64,000 bases of DNA. Source: Moringa oleifera (taxonomy: Eukaryota > Streptophyta > Magnoliopsida > Brassicales > Moringaceae). Location: positions 1,552,501 to 1,616,500 of the forward strand of contig JAJFZO010000287.1 of NCBI GenBank assembly GCA_021397835.1. The letters are read 5' to 3'. The notes below the pieces were generated by a model. It was given only the letters and a program-made list of their open reading frames with translations, was not told where the DNA came from and did not search any database. The number at the start of each line of letters is the position of its first letter. Position 1 is the first letter of the stretch. Made by a program: the position numbers and the translations under genes. Positions 15,441 to 28,324 of this stretch are shown piece after piece.

Positions 15441-18400
15441 AACGCCAAACAACAATAAAATATACAGAGGCTAAAAAGAAAAAGCCATGGAAGAAGAGGC
15501 CCATGAAACAGTAGCTTGTGAGATTGTAATGGAAAGAAGAGAGAATCGTTAAATTTCTAGCTTTTTATATCATTATAAGCGGCTCATAATGATTGTGTAC
15601 AGAATACCATTAGAATTTTTGGCATCTTTTTATTTTGACAAAAGCAGGCAAAGTGATTTAAAAGCGGGTGATAGTAAAAAAACATAGGATAAATATAAAA
15701 ATTAAATTTTAATATTTATTTTATATTATAAATCAAATTTTTTATATTAAAAATAATAAAATTATTTTTTAATTTTTTATTTAATTCAAATTAAATTTAT
15801 TTTAATTTATTATAAAAAAATTAAGAAAAATTTTTTGTTATTAAATATTTTTAAAATAATTTAAATAAATTATTTATTTTATTTTAGATTTATTTTTTAA
15901 ATTTAAATAATTTTAGTTACAAAATATATCTTTCATAATTTTTTTAAATTTTGATATTATAAATTTAAAATATATATATATAATACTTAAAAACTTTAAA
16001 ATTTTTTGCGATTATAGATTGAATATTTTTCATACTATTGAAAAAAAAATTAGTTAAAATTTATTATATAAGATTTTCAATTTAATATCTTTAATTTTAA
16101 TTTTTTAATATTTAATTTTAACAAAAATTAAAATTTGATTTGTCACTTTTTGAAAATAAATGTTTGATTAGTAATATAAAGTGAATATCAAAATTTTACA
16201 AGATTTTTACTTTAAATATTATTTTAAATTTTAAAATTTATGTTCTCTTTAATCAAATATAAACTTTTAAAATGTTTGCAAACAAATTTTTATATATTAA
16301 CTTTATCCAAATTGAATTTTAATAAAAAAAATATAAAAAATTAATGACATTTTTAATACTAAAATATATTAAAAAATTACTTAAGTAGAATATAGACTCC
16401 ATTTCAATTTTATTTTTTAAATTTTACTAATTTTAAATTTATTTATATGATGCTATTCAAAATATTCATTTACATTTATGACAAATTTTAAGTCAAAATT
16501 CATTATAAAATATTTTTAATTTAAATATTTTTAGTTTTTAAGTATTTCAATAAGGTTCAATTTAATTTAAATTGATAGATTATAACTTATTTAAGCATAT
16601 TTTAAAAATTAAAATTTTAAATGATATTTACTCAAAAGATTAATTTTATATTTTTTAATTAAAATATTATAGTTTTAATTTTTTTCAAAAGTAAAAATTT
16701 CATAACATCTCAATGTTTATCTATGTTACCAATTCATCTATTGTATTTCAAAAGTGGCTAATTAAGTTTTAATTTATCAATTTGGTTCAAATAAAACTTT
16801 ACTTTCAATGATAATAGTTTGAATATCTATTTATATTTGTAAACAAATTTAAATCAAAATTTGTTATTCTCAATTTAATATCTCTAATTTTTAAATTTTT
16901 TAATAAGATTTAATTTAAACCAAATTGATAAATCAATTTGTTATTTTTAAACATGAGGATTTGATTAATAATATAAATAAACATCAAGACTGTAACACTA
17001 AAATTATACGATTTTATAATCTTTTTAATACTAAAATTATTTTTTATAATTTTATATTGATACAATTTTAATAAATTTATAAAAAATAACTAGTTAATCA
17101 AAAATTATTAAAATTTGATGCATAAATTTGAAATTAAGTATAAAATTTATTTGAGTTATTTTTGAGATATTTTGATAATAAAAATATTACCAATTTTATA
17201 TAATTATTTAAACTAAAATTAAAATTAAATCAAATTAAAACTTTAAATATATAATTAAAAAATTTAAACAACATAATTTAAATTGAAATACAAGTAAATT
17301 TCAAGTTTTTTTTAATATTTGTTTTAAAATATAACGTAAATTAAAAAGGTATTTATTTTTATCTAACTATGAGCAACATTTGCCAAATTTATCAGATTGA
17401 AATGCAAAGTCGCATAAAATGTTAAAAATACGTTAATTAAATACAAGTTAATTAAAAAATTAATTTTGAACTATTTTTCTAAAAACTAATTTTATATTAA
17501 AATTTACTCATTGTGGTTAAAGAAAAAAAAAAAAAGAAAAGTTAAACGAGACTAGTTGGATCAAGGTGGAGAAGGTGACCAACCCTACATTTTGGAGCAA
17601 TCTTCAACTTGCTTAGGGACTATGAAGTACATGGGACATCCTTTACAATATTCAAAAAAAGTAATAAATAATGATATTACAAAAAAGTAATCGAACATCT
17701 TCGGGATATTTTTACAAGTTTTTATAATTTTTTTATTACTTTAAATGTTATTTTATGTTATTTTAACACATCATTTTAATTTTTTAAATTTATTAATAAA
17801 TTTAAAATTATTTAAAAAATAAATTTAACTTCTAGAAAATCAAAAGTATGGATATAAACTGGAGTCAATTGCAAATTTAAGATTTAAATTGAAAATGAAC
17901 AAAAATATGGGTTTTTAATTAATTTATTGTAAACCTTGTAATTAAATTTTTAATATTAATAATATAAATATTAAAAGCATTTGAGCTATCACTCTTCCAA
18001 CGGTCTCAACGTGTGACCAACAAAAATGCTACTTAAAATATATATATACATTTAGAAAATTAGAAAAATATTTTAATAATTGATTCAATACTTTTGTACA
18101 GATAAATTTCTCTTATTAAATTTGACCATCAAATCCTAAATACGAAAGTGTCCATAAATTATTTAATGAAGTTTATTTTATCTATTTGTCATAATTTTCA
18201 AATTGACTTTAAACTTTTAATCAATTCAACAGATTAATAATTAAGTTCATATTAAAATGATATCAAACCTAGAGAAGAAAAGAAAAGATTGTTAAGCTTG
18301 AATGTTTTTCTCTAATTTTGATTTATTTTGTCATATATTTAAAGATAAAATAAAAAAATTAAATTATATACATTTTTTAAATTTAAATTCTCACATATGT

Positions 18401-19440
18401 ATTGATTTAATGGGATTTATAGTATTGCAATTTAGTTCACTTAGTTATAAAAAAAATTAATGATATTATTATTATAAAGTATCTAAAAAATAATTTAAAT
18501 AAATTTTATATTTTATTTTAAATTTGTTTGTTAAATTTAAATAACTTTTATGAATATTTTAAAATTTTAATAATATAAAACAAAAAGCATAGTTTTAATT
18601 TTTTTTATTTTTTATGACAAAGCTTGAATATTAAAATTTTAAATTTAAATATTTTAATAAATAAATTCAATTAAAATATTAACGTACAATTGAATCAATA
18701 AATATTTATCGTTCAAATAAAAAATAGGTATAATTTAATTTTTTATATTTATTTTATATTTAAAATAATAATTAGTTACATAAAAATATACATTTTACTT
18801 ACAAAATCAAATTAAAATCTATAAAAAATTACATTTATTTAGAATTTATGTTTTTGTTAAATTCTAAATGTAAATTTTTTTTTATAATTTTTGTTAATAT
18901 TAATAATTTCATGTATATATGATTTTTATTTGTGTAACTATCTTAACATTTTTTTTTGAATATTATTAAAATAAATAAACTATTATTTTATTTTATTTAA
19001 ATATTTATATTTTAATATATCCTATCTAAATTTGATGTAATTTTTTTTTGTTCTCATAGTATTTTAAAAAAATATTTAAATAATTATATAAGTAAAGGTC
19101 ATATGCATATTATATGATAGGTAAAATTATTAATATTAATAAAAAAATTTTTCATTAAAAATTCAATAAAAACGTAAACTTTTAATAGATGCAATTTTTT
19201 TAAAGGTTATAATTTAAAACTATGAATAAAATGTATATCTAATTGATGAAATTAATTTTAAAATAAAATTTATTTTATTTTAAATTCAAATTAAATTTAA
19301 ATTTAATTGATTTAGATATGATTTTATGAAAATATAATTTAATAAAAATTAAACAAAAATTCGTAATCAATATTATATAATTAAGAAAGAGAAAATTAAA
19401 TTACAAGTTAGAAATTGGAAACATAATACTAACATCGTAA
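15441..19440. repeat. AT-rich intergenic DNA made of decayed dispersed repeats
   Basis: About 4 kb with no gene-like frame. Internal similarity is clear: the block around 16040-16190 resembles 16480-16600 and 16850-17000, and 17143-17185 shares the word 'atttgagttatttttgaga' with other sites in the window. Segments at 15838-15900 and 18470-18540 look like the same family in the opposite orientation. I see no terminal structure or coding remnant that would name the element. Confidence 0.5.
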
Positions 19441-19499
19441 GTAAAGCTGTCACTTCCAATATATCGGTTGGATAAACAAAGTAGCAGAAAGAAAGAAAA

Positions 19500-20218
19500 G
19501 CGGAAAAATTGTTTGTTTTTCACGCATCAGCAGACCGCGTAGAGGTCGCCATTTTAGCAAAATCCCGATTTTGACCTTTTGGTGGAACATCTCACATCCT
19601 GTCATTCACAGGGAAAATGGCAATTCAAAACAAATAAACCAATCAACCAATAATGCAGATTCTCCTCATCATGCCAGCCTCATCCCATTGAATCTGTGCT
19701 TTGTTCTCTTCCCCAGTATTGTCCTAAAACAGACAAATATTCTCTCCTTTTGGCGTAATTAGCGGTTTTCTTTTCTGTTGATATGTTATCCACCAGAAAT
19801 TAACTTGAAAACTTCTCTTACATCCTTCTTTTAGTTTTTGTAAGTATTGTTTCTAGTTCATTTCTCGTTGTTTAGTTTCTTAAAATGCATCATTTGGCAA
19901 GATGATCGGTCTGATCTTTTTTGCTCTATTCCCCGTTGTACACAATTCGCTTGTTGCAGGGAAGAGGCTTTTCAGAGTCCTTTCGATTTTGTAAACGCAA
20001 CGGCTTTATATGTGAGAACCCTTTGATTATTTCCTCTTCTATTTCATTTTTTAGTAATGTTTGTTTTTCATTTTATTTCTAAAAGCCAAGTAATTTATGT
20101 TTCTAGGTAGCCTATGAATTCGGTTATCTCTGGGTGCGCATATTGTTTTAATCCAGATGCTATCCTCAGATTATGGTAGGATGATTCATGATTTGGTTCT
20201 TAATTTTTGAGGCTGGAG
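19500..20218 (+). promoter_or_regulatory. Promoter and 5' leader of the AGD11-like gene, with two small uORFs
   Basis: The AT-rich repeats end near 19440 and GC content rises. A GTAAGT donor at about 19839 and acceptors near 19960 and 20106 suggest leader introns. If the exon beginning at 20107 is real, it carries two upstream frames just before the main ATG: 20114-20179 (21 codons, starts MNSVISG) and 20181-20210 (9 codons). The second ends only 8 nt before the ATG at 20219. Confidence 0.4.
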
Positions 20219-23200
20219 ATGTCTACCCAGCAAGAAAATTTTGATCCCGTGAATGTTTCTGGTAATGTATATCTTTTGGTCAATGATTTTGCTTAGCAAA
20301 TCCATTTGATTATATCAAAACATGCTTTGTTTCTGTTCCATGTGTTGTCTAGCTGCTGGCGTCTCTCATGAAAGACTTACTTTTCAAAAGAGTGTTGGGT
20401 GGCATAACTGCATGAGAACGCGATTTATATGACCGACATCATCTAGTTATTGTTAGTTATGGTTTTTTATCAGAAAAGCAATTACTTCATTTTGTGAAAT
20501 TAGGATAACTGACGCAATTGAATTGCACTAATCTTCAGATCATATCGTGCTATTTGGTTAACTTGGGATGTATAGAGTGTAGTTAATTGTTAAAGATGAT
20601 TGCGGAAGTCTCTGCTATTGAAATTTTGTTGTTGTGTTGGAAAGTTGAGAATCATCAATTCAATAAAAATGCTGCCCAGCTGCTTGATGCAGTAGAGGTC
20701 AATAAAGTGGTCAAACTTAGATGGTTTTAATTTCTTATAGTTTTCAATGCTAATGAGATTTCATTGTTGTTTTTGTCCATTTTTCATGAATGGGGTAATT
20801 TTAAATTTTGTTGATTGTTGTCTTGAACCTGCTTCTCTTCTTTTATTCCTCTCTCTTAGTTTGGTTGCAGTCTTCACTGTCCCTCTCATGGTGTTTAAAC
20901 ATTAAGGCAAGGCTTAGGAACCTGTATTTATCATCAGGAATTAACTAAAGTTTATGGAAAGTCAACCTTCTGATGACCTCTGCCTTCTCTTTTTTTGGCT
21001 GTTCAATTTGGTTCTATCATCATATTATTCTGGGTGGTTATGTTGTCTTCAGTTTTGATTGATGGACCTTCCAAACTGCTTCGAAATATATACTCACATC
21101 AGTTCTGAATAGTGATGGCAAATTGGCTGTATGTTGTCAGAGCTTGTGGCTTTTCATATATAAGAATTCTATGATTGAGTATGATTAAAGTGATTTGTTG
21201 GCATTTCAGCATCTTGATGCTATTCTTGTTGATTGTGGCTTCTGATACTTCTAGGTGTTTAATACTTGTTTTTTTCTTTTTTTTTTTGTTTTGTTTTGTT
21301 TTGTTTTTTTTTTATGTTTACAGTGTGCTAAAGACAAAGTTTGCATAACCAGTTTTTACCATTTTACCAACTCTCAAATTTGAAGTAGTGTTTTTATTGG
21401 TCAAACATGTTGCATATCGTAGAATCAGAGTCTTGCTTGTATGACCTGTTGCGCTCAGAAACATCAAGTTGGAGTCATGTCAGGGATCTACAGCCATGTT
21501 CTGGTATCTTGAGCCTTGATTTTGAATATCTTGTTTAAAATTACTCCTTTATGTTCTTGACTAATGTTTACTTGTCCTAGATCCATGTGAAGATCGATCA
21601 CATCCCATCAAAGGTAATTCAACTACTGAATGAATTAACATATTGATGATTTGAAGTTCTAGATGTTGTAGTGAAGGATCAGAACTTATTAATGAGCCAC
21701 TTTTGTTTTGTGAGTTTCTGAAAAGAACCTGTCATATTTTACCAAGATAATGCTGTTCAACATGCATCTGATTCTGCTAATCAATGCTAGAAAGCAATGG
21801 TTGGGGGTGTTCAATTTCTACTTTCAGCCTGCAATTTAACTTGGGTTTGAACTTAGACTTTCTATTTGAGGCATGATTCTGCCCACCTAAATTCTGGGCC
21901 AGAGGCTGGTGCCAGGCTAGTTCTGTCTGTTTTCACCTTGAAGTTCACATCCAGCATGTTCACACATGATCACCATTTTTAAATTATGGATATAGATTTT
22001 CAAGAATCCTTGGTTTATCTTCTCTAAAATCATTAATTTGACATTTTGCTTTCACAAAATTTAAACTTTCCAATGAATTGATGCATGACCTTGATCAGCA
22101 AGATGATGGTTGGTTGTGTTATACATGCTTAGATCTCTTTAAAAACAACAAAGAATGAGACAAGAAACTCTTTGCCAGGCTCGGCCTTTTATTTGTATGT
22201 CCTGTTTACCTTGGTGATTGTCTAGTTTTCAGTTTGTATCTCCTGTTAGCTATCCGGCCGTCAAGTGTGTCTTAAAGGAGGGGATATATGTATAAAAGGA
22301 ACAGGAAGTGAGAAGAAGAAGAAAAAAAGTGAAGAAGAATGGAAACCACACTTTTTGCACTAACAAATCCCTATCTAGACATACTTGCTTCTTCATTCCC
22401 CGTTCTTTTCTCTTTTCCCTGGATCCAGTGAGGCACTTTCTTGAGGGAGTAGCTGTCTTTACTATTACTGAGTTCTTAACTAACAAGATTTCAAGAAACT
22501 ACTATAGCTATGTATCTCATATTCCAATGCTTTCCTATCCTTCAAAAGAAATTGTCAGAAGCTGTGTTGCTTAACCTAGAAACTGGTAACAGGGTTTAAC
22601 TTAACCTCTGTATTTTCTTCACTATTTTGTCTATGTGACTGGATATTGTGATGCTGCCTTCATTACATTTAGTGTTATATGATGTCACTGCATGGAAAAA
22701 GAATCAAACAATTAAAATTCTGAGACTTCCTTGCATCTTCAACTATAGTTGGGAAGTGCTAAAACATTTGGTCCTTTTTATCAATCAGGTGCACAAGGAA
22801 GGCTGGAGAAACTGTTGAAGCAGTCTGGCAACAGGGTTTGTGCAGACTGTGGATCACCAGATCCAAAATGGGTGTAAGTATGATCTCTGGACTGCAGGAG
22901 AATCTTGGATCTAGTTTCAGTTACCTTCCTAACCCTTGAATTTTATGTTAAAAGTAATTGGAGGTGAAGCTACAATGCTTCAACTTTGCGTAAGAGTTGT
23001 TGATTGTTAGGTGTGATATTCTTTTTTTGGCTTTTGCCATTTTTATGTTTAGAGGTTCAGGTGTAAGATATTTACTTTTCAAACAAAATGACATCAACAT
23101 GATCTGGATTCACCGTTTGACAATCAGTCTCATGAAGGGTCTAAACTACCTGTCCAGACTAGAGAAAATTATAGCATGCGCTGCAAGGATGACACGTATT

Positions 23201-26200
23201 AGTAAACTGTGATGTTTATGTAGTGATTCTGTAGGCAAGCTGGTAATTGATGATAGTTTTATCTGGAAATAGAATGAAATGTTCTTAACGAGGCTGGAAA
23301 AGGAGGGAATTTGTAAAATTTCTCTGTCAGCATACTCAATCATTCATATGGTGATATTGACCTGAACAGTTCATGTTTTCTCTCTGATACTAATCAGTTT
23401 CTGAACTACTCCAGTCAAACTCGAGGTTCTTTTCGTAACTGTGATATTCACACACTTCAATTTATCAAATCTGATACTTGTATTTGTATTTCTTCTTTCT
23501 TCCTTACTTTCTTCCTTTTCTGTGTTGTTACCATAGTCAGAGGCAAGTGTTTTCTTTTGTGACTATAAGTTGAATGTCTGGTTGTGTACTTCTCTTTGGC
23601 TAGTTACTCATTTATTAAAAGAAAAATGCAACATTTTTCTTATCTTTGATGAAGCGTATTTGACTGGAATTTGGATGACAAGGATAACTGTTGACTCTTT
23701 TTTGATCTCTTCTCTGTGGCCTAGCTTCAGGTACCTATTACAGCAAATAAAAAGGAAGATGCAAAAGAGATCTCTTACTTATTTTCCTTATTATTTTAAT
23801 TATGTACAAGAATCTAGGATTGTTGTCTCCTCATCAGTTACTTTCTTTGGCAAGGCCCTTTCAGGATGCTGCCTTTCTTGCATCCTGAATTTTTGGGGAG
23901 GATTGAAGCACAGGGTAGTGAATATGTGCTTTGATGTTTGACATAACTGGGTATAAGGAAAAACAGAATGGTTATTTAAGATTGCAATAGCAAATATAAA
24001 GTCGTCTGAGGTGACAAATTCAAAGGATTCCCGTTCCCTCTTGTTTTTAAAGATTGAACCCATTTTACTTTGCCAATTTGGGACTCTTCAGCCTGCTGGA
24101 TGATACTCTTTTTTAATTAATCTTGTTAACACTTGGTCATATTTACTATCTATGATTATTGTTTAGAGTGTTCTTAGTTCATCATTATACTAATTTGGAA
24201 AGAGAAGAGTGAGCTAGAAGGATCTCAGTTTGGAGATTTTGTGGGCACTTCTATTCAATCTTGCTAGTAGTTATAATTTTTTAATTCTTTCTTTGTTGCT
24301 GCAGTATCTTCTTTTTTTTCTTTGTTCTTGCTAATGTTTGCTGGAATCATCACTTCTCTCCTATCTGTCATGTTGTTTGTCTACATTATACTGTCTTGCT
24401 ACAAAAGCTTCAAGTTGGTCTCTGCCACCCTTCATGGTGACCCTGGCTCATATTAGGGCATTCTTTTGGACGACATTTTAAACTCGCCACTACTTTTACT
24501 GTTGTGCTGACATGTCATATTGTTGGATGACAGATCATTAAGCCTTGGAGTGTTTATCTGTATCAAGTGCTCTGGTGTCCATCGAAGCCTAGGAGTGCAT
24601 ATAACAAAGGTATGGCTCTACAATGTTCCTTATCCTTTCCTTGTGCAGTTTTATAATGGGAAAAAAAAAGAAGAAAAAATGTTTCTTTGTACATTAGAAT
24701 TTCATTATTACAGATTATGTTTTGTTTTGTTTTGTGTTTTTTTTTGGGGGGGGGTGAAAAAGAGAATTATTTGAAAGAGCACCAAGATGTTGTGACCAAT
24801 TATGTGTGATAACAAGAGAAAAGTTCAATGTAACACTAGTTTCTCTTCATTTACAGAAGAATGCCCTCTAAGCCACCACAGTTTATCTTTTAAGTTTCGA
24901 AATTGAACTTTGTATCTCATCAAGCTATCATCAAGTTATTTGACTATTTTTCTTCTCGCACCAATCAAAATAGCGAAAGGAATTAATCACGCTGCCTTGT
25001 TATCTCCTTTGAACCATGAACAACAGTCCAAGCCCAAACCTCTTTATCTACCAAATTGGAATCACTCAAGAAATAGCTAAAGGCCACCTCCTCTAATTTT
25101 CTTTTCTAACAGCACCTCAAGAAAAAGGTCAGCAACAATCTTGCCATCTGCCTTACAAAATTAATGCTGATTTACAAACATTTTCCGCTCTTCTTTAACT
25201 AGTATATTGTTAGCATCTTACACCATGCTGTCTCCCAAGCAAATAAAGCCACTTTAGAAGGAACACTTTTTTTCCCGTTGCTATCCATGCAAATTTGGGC
25301 AGCCCCATCCTTTGCCCTTCTCCTGAGACCTTATAGAGAGATTTCACCTCAAACACCCTTGTTTCTCTTGAATCTCAACCACCGTCTATCAACCTCCTCC
25401 TATAACAGCCTTGTACTGTGCAACTTCTTGAAAAACTTACCAATCCTTATTTCAATCTTGACTACATCACCATTGGATGGTGAAAAGCTTTCACTAATCT
25501 TGCAATGGAAAACAAATCTGAGAATATGCTTCAAAGGTTCTTTCCTACCAAGAATTATGCCAGACAGACAGTGAAGTTCCACAGCCAGGTCTAAACAGCA
25601 AATATGAATATAAGTCGTTCCACCTTTTTCTAATCTAAACACTAGCCCTGTTTGCCCTTCTCCCTACTTTTAACAACTACCTGTTGTAGTCTAGACCAAA
25701 CTTGATAACCACCGCTTTCCTTCGTGAGCTATTCTCCCCACTATAAATGGCCTGGCCATTTGCCAAGAAGACCTTGCTGAAGATGGGGAGAGATTACCCA
25801 AGCCCTCTTTCACCAACAGTTGCTTCACCATTAACAAAGTCATATTTGTTCTAGAAATCATTTTCAAAACCATCCATTGTTCTTGCAATCTCATCACGAA
25901 TTAGGAAAAGAGACATGAAGTAAGGAGAGGAACTTGATAGAGCTATTGATGAGTGTCAAGCATCTCTCTGATAGGTAGTATCAGTTCCACCCTGCCAACC
26001 TGCTCTCAAACTTTTCATCAATGGGATTTAATGCCCTATTCCCTTTTAAATCTATGAAATTGATAAACCATGACTAGATATTTCTTTCTATTCATTCCCA
26101 GCCCAACTCAATTTAATTAAGGTTGTCAAGCCTTTATTCCCTTGCTAGAAAAGAGAACAGAGGCATGATGTACTTCTTGGGGTTGTGGTGGAGAACTTGA

Positions 26201-26357
26201 ATATGGTCATCGATGAGAGAAATGAAAAGAAAGCTGTGTGATAAAATACCTCCCGAGAAAATGTTCCACGTTATAAATACTTCCCCACTATCATTCAAAG
26301 TCATAAATACTTCCCAACTATCAACAAAAGAGGAGGTTGCTATACCCTCTCTCTCTC

Positions 26358-26398
<41 letters not shown>

Positions 26399-28324
26399 CC
26401 CCCAAATTGCAACTGGGTATTTTAATTGAATCTGAATTATGCCAGGTTCTATCCGTGAAGCTAGATGAATGGACAGATGATCAAGTTGATTCTCTGGTGG
26501 GTATGGGTGGTAATACTGCAGCAAACAAGAAATATGAAGCTTGTGTTCCTGATAATCTCAGAAAACCAAAACCGGACTCCTCTATAGAGGAGCGCTCTGA
26601 TTTCATAAGGTAATGATACGTTAACCTGTCCTACCTTTGTCCAAGCAATGTCTGCTGTTCCAAATCTAAACTCCTTGAATATGCAGGAGAAAATATGAAC
26701 AGCTACAATTTTTGGATACAAAGGAACATATGATCTGTCCCTATCCTCAGAGGACTGTATCATCCACCCTCGGTTGTTCTTCAAGTCACCGCTCCGCAAG
26801 ACATCGAATTGGGCATGCATTTCGTAACAGCTGGGGAAGAAAAGAATCTGATCACAAAGCCCCTAAGAAGAGCAACTCCTTGGTAATGCTTTTCCATTTG
26901 ATTGATGTTACTTCATCAGTTCACTGAAGATTTTGGATATGCTTTTTCTGTCTGGGGCAAGTTATCTAGAAAATGCCATTACGGGGCACATTTTGTTTCT
27001 GACACTGTTATGTTGAAGAAACATGGAAACAGTTCATCTCAAAATTTTCACAACTGTAACTAAAATACACTCATATCGGACAACCTTAATTTAACTTATT
27101 AGGCTCTAAGTTAAGGATCATTCTTTGACAGTATTGTAAGTAGGTCGTGCTTGCAAGTTAACTAAACACCTTGCAAATGATCACATGGTTAAAGCTCTTA
27201 CTAGGATTGAAACTGAAATAAAAGATTTTTACACAGGATTGTAGTACTTGGAATCTTATTTAAAATCATGCTCTATGCTCAAATATGTACATATTTGCTG
27301 CATATGTAGTATGCTATCCTGCTCGAGTCATGTTTGTTAACATTACGGTGTAGTTTTCATGCAGCACATAATGTAAAAATTTGCCATGCAATTAATTCTC
27401 AGTATAATATGGATGCTGAATCTTGCTACTTTGACTGTACTGTTTATAGGCAGGTATGGTTGAATTTGTAGGACTGATTAAAGTCAATGTGGTCAAAGGT
27501 ACCAACCTAGCTGTTCGAGATGTGATGAGCAGTGACCCTTATGTCATCCTTGCATTGGGTCACCAGGTGAGCATCACATCTTTACTGAGGCTGGCCTTTA
27601 ATTGTGAAGCATTCATCCTTTAGGTCACTGATTTATTTGTTTTGTATATCCTTTTGCAGTCAGTGAAGACACGAGTCATAAAGAACAACTTGAATCCAGT
27701 ATGGAATGAAAGTCTAATGTTGTCAATCCCAGAACACATACCTCCTCTAAAAGTGGTGAGTTGGATTTGAAAGTACGATTTGGATTGTAGCTATTGAATC
27801 ATTAGCAAAGCATGAAAAACACAAATTAAACCACTATCAGAAAATCATAACAAAATGATCTTCTGAATCTGAATATTTTGTTTCTTCATGTAAAGATTAT
27901 CTTTCTTCTTTATTTCTCGGTTCATTAGGATTCATTTGTGAGAAGACATACCTAAGATAGTAGCATGGCATTGAAGTTGTAATCCTCTAGACATTTTGTT
28001 TAAATAACTTCAACAAAAACTTTTCTGAATGATTGTACGCAGCTTGTGTATGATAAGGACACATTCACAACTGATGACTTCATGGGGGAGGCTGAGATTG
28101 ACATTCAACCCCTGGTGACGGCTGCCAAAGCCTGTGAGAGCTCCACGATCAATGAATCCATGCAGCTAGGGAAGTGGGTAGCAAGCAAAGACAACACCCT
28201 AGTTAAAGATGGTATTATCGCTCTTGTAGATGGGAAAGTAAAACAGGAAATCAGCATTAGGCTGCAGCACGTTGAGCGGGGGGTGCTAGACATTGAGCTT
28301 GAGTGTGTTCCTCTTACTCAATAA
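20219..28324 (+). CDS. AGD11: ADP-ribosylation factor GTPase-activating protein with C2 domain, AGD11-like
   Basis: Ten coding exons: 20219-20261, 21423-21503, 21581-21613, 22789-22873, 24534-24609, 26446-26609, 26687-26882, 27450-27566, 27660-27755 and 28043-28324. Phases agree throughout, giving 390 aa. The ArfGAP zinc finger is Cys70-x2-Cys73-x16-Cys90-x2-Cys93, followed by the arginine finger Arg98 in CSGVHRSLG. A basic linker (about 160-226) leads to a C2 domain at about 230-330 (GLIKVNVVKG, RDVMSSDPYV, NLNPVWNE, VYDKDT). Family proteins stimulate GTP hydrolysis on Arf GTPases in vesicle traffic, and the C2 domain binds acidic phospholipids, partly with calcium. The N-terminal 52 residues from three small exons, beginning MSTQQENFDPV, look like the AGD11 subgroup rather than AGD12/13. 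The two smallest exons (81 and 33 bp) are called from phase and N-terminal resemblance and are the least certain. Intron 5 holds a LINE fragment and a long C tract. Confidence 0.9.
24746..24754 (+). repeat. G9 homopolymer in AGD11 intron 5
   Basis: A run of nine G follows a T-rich stretch with repeated 'ttttgt'. It is one of several G or C homopolymers in introns of this window (see 26360 and 63281). Confidence 0.9.
24850..26100 (-). mobile_element. 5'-truncated, decayed L1-type LINE fragment inside AGD11 intron 5
   Basis: Read on the minus strand, broken frames resemble the 3' half of a plant non-LTR retrotransposon ORF2. From high to low coordinate: a piece like the end of the reverse transcriptase (words like YLS-RCLTLI, then LHVSFPN, about 26030-25900), a linker with ARPFIVGRIAHEG (around 25760), and a zf-RVT-like region with FEVKSLYKV (about 25350-25325), FAWIATG and a Cys-poor LLTFFLRC (about 25140-25115). 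Stops and frameshifts are frequent, so it cannot be active. It lies antisense to the host gene. The 3' tail and target duplication were not found. Confidence 0.65.
26360..26403 (+). repeat. Long poly-C tract (C36-T-C7) in AGD11 intron 5
   Basis: Thirty-six consecutive C (26360-26395), one T, then seven C end 42 bp before the exon 6 acceptor AG (26444-26445), in the place of the polypyrimidine tract. A (CT)n run precedes it. The proline-rich and glycine-rich frames over it on the two strands are artefacts of the homopolymer. The exact length may be unreliable in an assembly. Confidence 0.85.

Noticed and set aside
26213..26524. Proline-rich (+) and glycine-rich (-) frames
   Set aside because: Both are produced by the C36 homopolymer in an intron; the neighbouring true exon starts at 26446 in a well-supported frame.
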